Source of the DNA: Desulfurococcales archaeon
GTDB lineage: Archaea; Thermoproteota; Thermoprotei_A; Sulfolobales; Desulfurococcaceae
Reading direction: 5' to 3'
Assembly (NCBI GenBank): GCA_027064845.1
Contig: JAMOPC010000322.1
Span: 1-9,926, forward strand
DNA: 9,926 bases
Shown: piece after piece, positions 1 through 4,955 of the stretch
How positions within the stretch are numbered: the stretch's first letter is position 1
Layout of the letters: each line of letters starts with the position of its first letter
Program-made: the position numbers and the translations under genes
Notes under the pieces: generated by a model
The model's input: only the letters and a program-made list of their open reading frames with translations
Databases searched by the model: none
Told to the model about the DNA's origin: nothing

Positions 1-61
1 AGAAAAAGCTTATCCATTAAAACCCGGAATATACCTACACTAAAAATTAAGTAATAGCTTC

Positions 62-406
62 TTACTCCTTTTCCTTACTAGTATATTCTTTTAAAGCTTT
101 CTCGACAAGTTGCATATATGCTAAACAAGGACCACCACCCATTAGCACAGCAACCCAGCCAGCCTCTCGGATCTCCTCAGGAGTAGCGCCTGCCTCCAAA
201 GCCTCTTTAACATGTAGAGCGATACACCACTGGCACTGAGCAGCAACACTAGCAGCAACAGCAATAAGCTCCTTAGTCTTAACATCCAATGCACCTGGTT
301 CACGAACAGTCTGCAAGAAGTCTAGGAAAGCCTTAATCTGCTTAGGACTAGTCTTCCTCCACTCCTTAATAGACTCGAAGAACTCGCGGACGAGCTCTTC
401 CATCAT
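62..406 (-). CDS. AhpD-like / carboxymuconolactone decarboxylase family protein
   Basis: This 114-residue protein is an intact single-domain member of the AhpD/carboxymuconolactone decarboxylase family. The signature is a redox-type motif at about residues 57-64, with Cys-Gln-Trp-Cys followed three residues later by His (CQWCIALH). It is followed by the family's typical helix KEALEAGATPEEI and a second helix rich in small residues (AVLMGGGP). In AhpD-type proteins the CxxC pair and the nearby His act in thiol peroxidase or disulfide chemistry. The real substrate here cannot be read from sequence. Two ATG codons sit in tandem (406 and 403). A GGAGATG ribosome site about seven bases upstream supports either. 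The gene lies 121 bases downstream of the VWA gene on the same strand and probably has its own promoter. The frame is intact, unlike the genes just upstream. Confidence 0.9.
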   Translation of the reverse strand: MMEELVREFFESIKEWRKTSPKQIKAFLDFLQTVREPGALDVKTKELIAVAASVAAQCQWCIALHVKEALEAGATPEEIREAGWVAVLMGGGPCLAYMQLVEKALKEYTSKEKE

Positions 407-482
407 AGCTCAACATCTCCGATTGACCACTATACGAATAATTAATATGTATTTGGGAAAATAAAATACTTTAAAATAATCA

Positions 483-492
483 TTATATAAAT
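483..492 (-). promoter_or_regulatory. Putative TATA box for the AhpD-like gene
   Basis: Read on the minus strand, this A/T-only stretch contains TTTATATAA, a good archaeal TATA match. It lies about 80 bases upstream of the start codon in the gap behind the VWA gene. A second candidate, TTTAAAAG, lies slightly further upstream. The assignment rests on pattern only, in a very A/T-rich background. Confidence 0.35.
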
Positions 493-527
493 ATCAACAA
501 TTGGAATTACTTTTAAATTGTGTTTGT

Positions 528-1193
528 TTAAGAGTTTATTTTCGTATTCCTACTGTATACTACTCTTCTTATAGTCTTCAATATATCGCGTATCATTTTG
601 TCGTAGTCATTATGGATATTGTATACAATCGCTTTCTTTTTACTTAATAAGTAACTGTAGAGTCTACATAGGGGTTCATCTTGCCTGTATAGATATCTAC
701 AATAAGTTACAGCTGTTTTGGAATAAGACTCGTAGACATTATATATAATTATGAATAAATAATTACCTTTAGTTCGAGGATCCAAATTTCTTAGATAAGA
801 TAAGAATTTCTCTGCAGAATCATTATCCCATTCTAAGTCAGTTAGAATTATCCAGTAAGCTTCGGGATTTTCTTTCATAACTCTCAACGCATGTTCAGGA
901 ACCGTTCCTTGTCCTGAAATTTCTTTGACTCTATTATACAGTTTATCTATAAATCCAGGGATTCTGTGATTGATTTTGAAAAGGGTATCGTCTGAGCTCC
1001 AGAGATGGAGTAAAATAGGGCATTTATGCCTTAACGCGAAATAGTATACGGCTAGTGCAAGGACAAACTCGTATTCAATAATATTATTCATATTTCCACA
1101 TAATTCTCCAGTTGATCCACTTACATCAATTGATATGCCTATGTTATAATTCATGGTTTTTGATATATAGTATGATTTGAAATTTATCGGCAC
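528..1193 (-). CDS. VWA domain fragment with complete MIDAS motif
   Basis: This open segment has its first available start at GTG 1193, although the frame stays open up to about 1406. It encodes 221 residues and holds the functional core of the VWA domain. The metal-ion-dependent adhesion site (MIDAS) is complete: DVSGSTG at residues 23-29 gives the D-x-S-x-S motif, the Thr of GQGTVPE is a candidate for the second metal ligand, and ILTDLEWD at about residues 116-123 gives the final Asp. Such sites bind Mg2+ and mediate protein contacts. The upstream in-frame sequence (residues such as IRGGGHFIWGVTTIK) reads as normal protein, so GTG 1193 is probably not the native start. The C-terminus is a basic helix, and the stop codon is at 528-530. 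Confidence 0.75.
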   Translation of the reverse strand: MPINFKSYYISKTMNYNIGISIDVSGSTGELCGNMNNIIEYEFVLALAVYYFALRHKCPILLHLWSSDDTLFKINHRIPGFIDKLYNRVKEISGQGTVPEHALRVMKENPEAYWIILTDLEWDNDSAEKFLSYLRNLDPRTKGNYLFIIIYNVYESYSKTAVTYCRYLYRQDEPLCRLYSYLLSKKKAIVYNIHNDYDKMIRDILKTIRRVVYSRNTKINS

Positions 1194-1387
1194 ATTCTTT
1201 ATTGTAGTTACTCCCCAAATAAAATGTCCTCCACCCCTTATTGTGCTTTCAAATACATTTAATGTTGATATATCGTCTTTCCATGGTTTCCATTTATCAG
1301 TTTCGCTGAGCTCAAGTGGGAGAACAGAATTAGTCTTGGGTATTGATACTAAGTGTATATATTTCTTAGCTAAAGAACTATAGTATA

Positions 1388-1601
1388 TTAATATTTTTTC
1401 TGGAAATTAATAAGAGGTTTAGGAATGTTGTCACGATACACGAATCTAATGTGATCATTCGTTTCTTCTCTAGATTTCTTTTTCAGAGGTTCTCTTTCAA
1501 TCTCATCTCTATATTTTGCCAGTATTGCTTCCAATAAATTTGCTTTCTCGTAATATTCTCTTACATTCTTAGAGTTTAATGCAATTTTCTCGAGAATTTT
1601 T
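1388..1601 (-). pseudogene. Middle fragment of the VWA protein, no start codon
   Basis: This stretch lies between the A5 tract at 1597-1601 and a TAA at 1388-1390. It has no plausible ATG or GTG, but it encodes a coherent charged helical segment beginning ILEKIALNSKNVREYYEKAN and ending PLINFQKKY. It joins to the 178-codon segment upstream by a -1 shift and to the VWA segment downstream by another -1 shift. The composition and continuity of the two joins are the reasons for treating it as coding. It would not be found as a gene on its own. Confidence 0.6.
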
Positions 1602-2112
1602 CGATATCGTAGTTCTCATATTGGAGAAGTGATCTCTCAACGATTTCCGCTAATTTATTATAAGTTTTCTGGAATCCTTTTTTATCTATGTTGCCTTGTT
1701 TTAGTTCTTTATAAATATTCTTGGCATAGTCACGTAGTCTATCTTCGCGTAGAGATTTAGTAGATACTTTTATCCTGTTATCAAGCTGTTTAATATATTG
1801 ATCGACGCTATTTTTATCTAATATCCTATTTTTGAGCTGATCAAGCGTTATTGATGAAAGGGTTAATGTACGTAGGGTGTTTAAATCAATGTTTTCATCG
1901 AGACTTTTACCTACATTGTACATTGCATCAATGTATTCATCTATGCTCTTAAGATAATAGTTTAGTTGTTTGCTTAAGCGTTGGAAAAGATTCCTTATTC
2001 CATCTTTGTTCTTACTTTCTCCTCTACTCCTTGAGTGTTTCGAGAGACCTAGTTTTGGTTTAAAGCCTTTTCGATTATTTTCTCCAGTACCATTCTTTTT
2101 GTTTTTCTTCAT
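1576..2112 (-). CDS. N-terminal helical fragment of the VWA protein
   Basis: This 178-codon open segment starts at ATG 2112. It has a basic low-complexity N-terminus (MKKNKKNGTGENN) and then long amphipathic helices such as LFQRLSKQLNYYLKSIDEYI and YAKNIYKELKQGNIDKKGF. No enzyme motif is visible. It ends KFSRKLH just after an A5 tract (1597-1601). Reading on in the -1 frame gives the more natural IEKILEKIAL. Its ATG overlaps the stop of a 30-codon ORF upstream in the ATGA arrangement, so it could be a coupled start. It could equally be an internal Met of a longer protein begun at 2201. The likely role is the helical adaptor region of a ViaA-like protein. Confidence 0.65.
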   Translation of the reverse strand: MKKNKKNGTGENNRKGFKPKLGLSKHSRSRGESKNKDGIRNLFQRLSKQLNYYLKSIDEYIDAMYNVGKSLDENIDLNTLRTLTLSSITLDQLKNRILDKNSVDQYIKQLDNRIKVSTKSLREDRLRDYAKNIYKELKQGNIDKKGFQKTYNKLAEIVERSLLQYENYDIEKFSRKLH

Positions 2113-2201
2113 GCTTTTTTCTTTATCCCTAAATCATCCCTAAATCTATGCTCAATTCCTCTAATTATATAGTCAAGAATAGTTATCAGAGTATTTGTCA
2201 T
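2109..2201 (-). CDS. 30-residue ORF, probably the true N-terminus of the VWA protein
   Basis: The ATG at 2201 shares one base with the TAA of the ATPase gene. The ORF reads MTNTLITILDYIIRGIEHRF and then RDDLGIKKKA, and it stops in a TGA overlapping ATG 2112. The amphipathic, protein-like composition and the coupled start suggest it is translated. An extra A in the A6 tract at 2115-2120 would fuse it in frame to the 178-codon segment, giving a continuous N-terminus. As an independent micro-protein it matches nothing I recognise. Confidence 0.45.
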   Translation of the reverse strand: MTNTLITILDYIIRGIEHRFRDDLGIKKKA

Positions 2202-2935
2202 TAGGTTACTCCCTTGATCAATCTATATGCATAAATGACTTCTGGATTGCTTATTTCATTGTTATCGACTTTTCTAATGAGTAGTTTTTCAAGTTCATAT
2301 TCGAATGGGTATAGTCTTCTTCTTAATATTATTCTCGCTTTCGAGAATAGTTCCAATGCTTTGTCGATATTACCTCTAGATAATTCAAAGTATGCGTCAA
2401 ACAAGTACTTTGAAGCTCTTTCATTAAGTGTATCCTTTAATCCTATGATAACATCCTCCATATATGGTTTCGTAATAAGCATTTCTCTTACGGGTTGTGG
2501 TATCGGTTTCTCATATATTAGCGTACTAATATATTTCTCGTAGGCTTCATCATATGTGTTAGCATCATAGACTTGTCTAAGTATTTCCCACGCTTCAGTA
2601 ACATCATTGAACAACACATCTACGAATTTGATCATTGCTGAAACTTCGTCATGAACTCCTAGGAGGTCTGTGTTAAGCTTGACCTTGTAGAATAAGGAGG
2701 CAAAAAGGGCGTCTCTAACATCTTTTTCTGTTACTTCTTCTCTAAATCTCACAAATGCCAGAGCTTTAGCTACGTGATACGTGTTTCGAAGAAGCCTCCA
2801 TCCACTAGGGGATGAAATTACACGTGAGCATACTGGTTTGAAGTTGCATTTATTACATGGTTTTTCACTCATTGTACTTGCTTCTCTTGTTTCACTAAAT
2901 TTACAGTAAGTGACTGCACGAACAGCAGTTTTCAT
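2201..2935 (-). CDS. Lid and C-terminal helical fragment of the MoxR/RavA-like ATPase
   Basis: The first start codon in this segment is ATG 2935, but the frame is open back to the A6 tract at 3062-3067. The upstream residues (EEAKEFINEIGPITSDELDK) are clearly coding, so 2935 is probably an internal Met. From its N-terminus the 244 residues show four cysteines (11, 27, 30 and 36), then the MoxR lid helices (SPSGWRLLRNTYHVAKALAF, VTEKDVRDALFASLF). About 150 residues of charged helical sequence with TPR-like spacing follow (YFELSRGNIDKALELFSKAR). The tail may be the counterpart of RavA's C-terminal extension. The stop overlaps the ATG of the VWA gene. Confidence 0.7.
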   Translation of the reverse strand: MKTAVRAVTYCKFSETREASTMSEKPCNKCNFKPVCSRVISSPSGWRLLRNTYHVAKALAFVRFREEVTEKDVRDALFASLFYKVKLNTDLLGVHDEVSAMIKFVDVLFNDVTEAWEILRQVYDANTYDEAYEKYISTLIYEKPIPQPVREMLITKPYMEDVIIGLKDTLNERASKYLFDAYFELSRGNIDKALELFSKARIILRRRLYPFEYELEKLLIRKVDNNEISNPEVIYAYRLIKGVT

Positions 2936-3053
2936 TAAGAACTGTAAGTCTTTGGGAACACTTATATTTTTGATTATTTTGGAATATTTATCTAATTCAT
3001 CGCTTGTTATTGGCCCGATCTCGTTAATGAATTCTTTCGCTTCTTCAATTATT

Positions 3054-3671
3054 TCAGTATGTTTTTTGCGGTTCCCACATTATCTGCCAGTTCAGACCTA
3101 GTGTAGGTATCCATATATTATTAATTCTATTTAGTAAGTGCTCTGGAGGAATAATTATGTCAGGGCTCTTCTCTATGGGGTTAGCTGTCATGATAATGCT
3201 TAGATCTTTCCACGAAATCCTAGCTGTTCCATAATTAAAGCTTTTCTCCTCAGTAATCTGTAGAAGTGCTTGTAGTGTTTCGCGCATACCTCTAAGCCAC
3301 TCATCTATGATTAATACCCTCAGGTTCTCTGGCAGAATAAATTCAATTGCTTGATCAACACGTCCTAGTTCCTGAAGTTTACGTAAATTAATGGTTGCAA
3401 GAAACTTGTCAATGTCTTCTCTTGCTTTAAAATAAAATATTCGCGATATGTCTTGGTCATGGAGGTAGTGGAGTAGTTCTGCAAGAAGGGTTTTACCCGT
3501 ACCAGCATCTCCCAGTAAACAAAGAGGGATTGATGCAAAATGGTGTGCAAGTAATTGTTCAACATAATTTATTGGTCCATAGTAGAATTTAGTAAAATAC
3601 TTATAAAAACTGAGAAGTCTATTCTCTATCTTCTCCATACTATTTTTATTATCATTAATATTAATCATCAC
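3054..3671 (-). CDS. AAA+ core fragment of the MoxR/RavA-like ATPase
   Basis: This 205-codon segment carries the complete nucleotide-binding core but stops at TGA 3054-3056, soon after the A6 tract at 3062-3067. On its own it lacks the helical lid that MoxR proteins need for sensor 2 contacts and hexamer function, so the truncated product would probably not be active. Its upstream region faces a divergent plus-strand gene, and the two share a 120-base promoter region. Confidence 0.75.
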   Translation of the reverse strand: MMININDNKNSMEKIENRLLSFYKYFTKFYYGPINYVEQLLAHHFASIPLCLLGDAGTGKTLLAELLHYLHDQDISRIFYFKAREDIDKFLATINLRKLQELGRVDQAIEFILPENLRVLIIDEWLRGMRETLQALLQITEEKSFNYGTARISWKDLSIIMTANPIEKSPDIIIPPEHLLNRINNIWIPTLGLNWQIMWEPQKTY

Positions 3672-3689
3672 CCCTCACATAGTCGGAGC

Positions 3690-3699
3690 AAGAATTAAA
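3690..3699 (-). promoter_or_regulatory. Putative TATA box of the ATPase-VWA operon
   Basis: On the minus strand this reads AAATTTAAT, followed about 25 bases later by the ATPase start region. That predicts a very short leader. The surrounding sequence is less A/T-biased (GCTCCGACTATGTGAGGGG downstream), which makes the A/T block stand out. Confidence 0.4.
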
Positions 3700-3751
3700 T
3701 TTTGATTCCTATCAAAAATATTATTCGGTGATACACGAGTGAATATTAATA

Positions 3752-3760
3752 TTTTAAATA
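3752..3760 (+). promoter_or_regulatory. Putative TATA box of the 3792-6269 gene set
   Basis: The sequence TTTTAAATA sits with its centre about 36 bases before ATG 3792. That predicts a transcription start near 3780-3785 and a leader of only some ten bases. No ribosome site precedes ATG 3792, which fits near-leaderless translation of the first gene in a crenarchaeal operon. The 12-base palindrome AATATTAATATT at 3742-3753 abuts it, but it consists of A/T only and may be chance. Confidence 0.4.
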
Positions 3761-3791
3761 TTATATCTGTTATTTTCATAGTTTTAGCGTT

Positions 3792-4160
3792 ATGGTCAAG
3801 TCCGTTATTAGTTGTTCAAATAAAGGACAATTTTTATTTCTTCCCACATATAATCTACCGGAAAACATATCTTATTTTGCAGATTTCTTCTTCAACTTAT
3901 TGCATTTAATAATAACACTCCTATTGTTTTTTACGATCATCATTCTCCTTGTATATGCGTTCTTGAACAGGAAAAGTAGTCTTGGAGTAGCTGTTCTTGG
4001 GATCATAATAGCGTATGTCGTTATTAGCAGTTTCTTCTTCGCATTAGCTTCAAGCGCCAACCCTATGTATTCCTTCACCATTAACCCAGCTATTCTATAC
4101 CTATTACTAGCGTATATGCTTGCAAATACTTTGGATATTTATGGAGTTCGTAACTCCTGA
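3792..4160 (+). CDS. Small membrane protein with three predicted helices
   Basis: This 122-residue protein has a short polar N-terminus and then three hydrophobic stretches at about residues 34-58, 64-88 and 96-114, joined by short loops (NRKSS and SSANPMYS). It belongs to no family I recognise. It is the first gene of a plus-strand set whose other members are membrane or surface proteins, so a role in the envelope is likely. Its end overlaps the Lys/Glu-rich ORF that follows. The terminal VRNS comes from a frame in which the downstream reading is lost. Dropping one G from the GG at 4143-4144 would let helix 3 run straight into EFVTPEGNRVPL, giving one protein of about 202 residues. A separate overlapping gene is equally possible. 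Confidence 0.6.
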   Translation: MVKSVISCSNKGQFLFLPTYNLPENISYFADFFFNLLHLIITLLLFFTIIILLVYAFLNRKSSLGVAVLGIIIAYVVISSFFFALASSANPMYSFTINPAILYLLLAYMLANTLDIYGVRNS

Positions 4161-4377
4161 GGGAAATAGAGTCCCATTAACACTATCGATGTTTAAGAAG
4201 AGAAAATCTAAATCCAAATACAAGCCACTTAGTGAAAAACCACTAGTTGTGGAGAAGGAAGAGGCTAAGAAAGAAGAAGCTGAAACTGAGAAAAAAGAAG
4301 AAGAGAAAGAAAAGAAAGAAGAGAAAAAAGAAGAAATTGAGAAAAACCTCCTGAGGAAAAGGTCTTATCCGAAATAG
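4141..4377 (+). CDS. Lys/Glu-rich cytoplasmic tail protein, C-terminus shifted by a frame break
   Basis: The ATG at 4141 (a TTG at 4120 is also in frame) opens a hydrophilic protein. It begins MEFVTPEGNRVPLTLSMF, continues with a basic stretch (KKRKSKSKYK), then has about 30 residues made almost only of Lys and Glu, which probably form a single charged alpha helix. The open frame ends at 4377 as NLLRKRSYPK. If one A is added to the A5 tract at 4342-4346, it instead ends KPPEEKVLSEIAKEILRG with a stop at 4398-4400, two bases before the next gene's ATG. That end looks far more like a native, amphipathic C-terminus. The gene may be the cytoplasmic tail of the preceding membrane protein. The function is unknown. 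Confidence 0.55.
   Translation: MEFVTPEGNRVPLTLSMFKKRKSKSKYKPLSEKPLVVEKEEAKKEEAETEKKEEEKEKKEEKKEEIEKNLLRKRSYPK
4288..4336 (+). repeat. 49-base uninterrupted polypurine tract
   Basis: Every base here is A or G on the plus strand. It is the core of a longer purine-rich block from about 4250 that encodes the Lys/Glu helix. The codons are irregular mixtures of AAA, AAG, GAA and GAG, so this is not a simple tandem repeat. It could form triplex or slipped structures. Confidence 0.7.
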
Positions 4378-4402
4378 CGAAGGAGATCCTTAGGGGATAA
4401 CC

Positions 4403-4938
4403 ATGCCTGGGAAAATGGGTTGTAGGATAATATTTGTGATAGGACTCACTAGTTTTTAGCAACAATTATGACTGGCCAATATAATTTATGGTTCATAGGA
4501 TATCTCTACAACAATCATGCTTACACAGGAATATTCTACATAATAATCTTATTGATAACTCTTTACTCAACAATATGTATTTCTATAGATATACCAGATA
4601 TAATCAGTAAATCTGATGGAAGAGGCATTTTTCACTCCGTTTTCGGTCTCAGCTTAATGATATTTATAGCCGCAATCATAAACATTCTCATTCAAGCCTA
4701 TTTGACAAATACAATATTTTATTATATAAAAGATGCTTTATCTTTAGGAATAATCGTCTCTTCAATAACACATATAGTAATGGATATGTTTACAACATAT
4801 GGTACATCAATTATTCACCCAATATCATCAACAGCAATTAGTTTAGTCAAGGATGCAGAAGGACAAGAAAGATTTCATATAGCTCTTTACCATTTAGGAC
4901 TTATCTTGTTATTCTTAGCGTTCATCTATAAGCCTTAA
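4403..4938 (+). pseudogene. DUF457/YdjM-like membrane protein with a frame break near its N-terminus
   Basis: From ATG 4403, preceded by a TAGGGGAT ribosome site, the frame reads MPGKMGCRIIFVIGLTSF and stops at TAG 4457. Adding one T to the T5 tract at 4453-4457 continues it as LATIMTGQYNLWF into the long open segment from 4468. This gives about 178 residues, the usual size of the YdjM/DUF457 family (membrane-bound, predicted metal-dependent hydrolases). Four or five hydrophobic helices are visible. The family-like residues are His in GRGIFHSVFG and the pattern THIVMDMFTTYGTSIIHP, which matches the conserved D-x2-T-x2-G...P block. The enzymatic activity of this family is poorly established. 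The intact portion could still start at ATG 4468. It lies four bases before the strong ribosome site of the next gene and is probably cotranscribed with it. Confidence 0.6.
4468..4938 (+). CDS. DUF457/YdjM-like membrane protein, main open segment
   Basis: This is the 156-codon uninterrupted part of the membrane protein described at 4403-4938. It includes all of the candidate metal-ligand residues (His in the second helix region, and the His-Asp-Thr-Gly block near residues 100-115). The ATG at 4468 has no convincing ribosome site, which supports the upstream start at 4403. It ends at TAA 4936-4938. Confidence 0.65.
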   Translation: MTGQYNLWFIGYLYNNHAYTGIFYIIILLITLYSTICISIDIPDIISKSDGRGIFHSVFGLSLMIFIAAIINILIQAYLTNTIFYYIKDALSLGIIVSSITHIVMDMFTTYGTSIIHPISSTAISLVKDAEGQERFHIALYHLGLILLFLAFIYKP

Positions 4939-4950
4939 GGGGGAGGTGGG
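4939..4950 (+). promoter_or_regulatory. Strong ribosome binding site for the DUF2341-like gene
   Basis: GGGGGAGGTGGG lies directly after the upstream stop codon and about six bases before ATG 4956. It contains GGAGGTG, an almost full complement of the archaeal 16S rRNA tail. It is the strongest ribosome site in the window and fixes the start of the following gene. Confidence 0.75.
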
Positions 4951-4955
4951 AGATA

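Larger units (their letters stand above)
528..2201 (-). pseudogene. ViaA-like VWA-domain protein, interrupted by frame breaks at A tracts
   Basis: Joining the reading frames gives one protein of about 558 residues with a helical, charged N-terminal half and a C-terminal VWA domain. This is the architecture of ViaA/CoxE-type partners of MoxR ATPases. The breaks lie at coding-strand A tracts 2115-2120 (A6, optional), 1597-1601 (A5) and 1394-1399 (A6). One added A at each site joins the frames. For example, residues YDIEK pass smoothly into ILEKIALNSK, and NFQKK into ILIYYSS. The fragment after the last break has no ATG, GTG or TTG before GTG 1193, which argues that it was part of a longer protein. 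The proposed start at 2201 shares its A with the ATPase stop (TAATG), a sign of translational coupling. Whether the breaks are real, sequencing errors or recoding is not decided by the sequence. VWA proteins of this type usually act as adaptors for the ATPase next door. Confidence 0.7.
2201..3671 (-). pseudogene. MoxR/RavA-like AAA+ ATPase, split by one frame break
   Basis: The joined reading frame gives about 488 residues, close to the length of bacterial RavA. The order is an AAA+ core with Walker A (GDAGTGKT, residues 54-61), Walker B (LIIDEW, with D122 and E123), sensor 1 (TANP, residues 161-164) and a candidate arginine finger (LLNRI). A Cys-rich insertion and a MoxR-type helical lid (SPSGWRLLRN, then VTEKDVRDALFA) follow, then a C-terminal helical extension. 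MoxR ATPases use ATP to remodel or insert cofactors into target complexes, usually together with a VWA protein, and here the VWA gene follows directly. The frame breaks at the A6 tract 3062-3067, where removing one A (or adding two) rejoins WEPQK to HTEIIEEAKEF. The start is either GTG 3671 or, more likely, ATG 3668. A GAGGGGTG lies unusually close upstream. Confidence 0.75.

Noticed and set aside
1..61. Terminator or gene end before the AhpD-like gene
   Set aside because: Only one short A5 run (T5 on the transcript strand) at about 42-46 is present. This is too weak to call in this background, and no coding potential is visible in so short a piece.
1177..1383. Plus-strand ORF of 68 codons opposite the VWA gene
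   Set aside because: The minus strand here encodes the region leading into the VWA domain in a convincing frame. The plus-strand product has no recognisable features.
1394..1399. Canonical programmed -1 ribosomal frameshift heptamer in the VWA gene
   Set aside because: In the reading frame the site is CAG AAA AAA TAT, so the P-site codon would re-pair as GAA. It does not fit X-XXY-YYZ, and no obvious stimulatory structure was seen.
2235..2543. Plus-strand ORF of 102 codons rich in Ser and Leu
   Set aside because: It is the antisense of the ATPase C-terminal region, and its hydrophobic, Ser-rich composition is the expected mirror of charged helices.
3742..3753. AATATTAATATT palindrome as an operator in the divergent promoter
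   Set aside because: It contains only A and T in a very A/T-rich stretch, so it has little information and may be chance.
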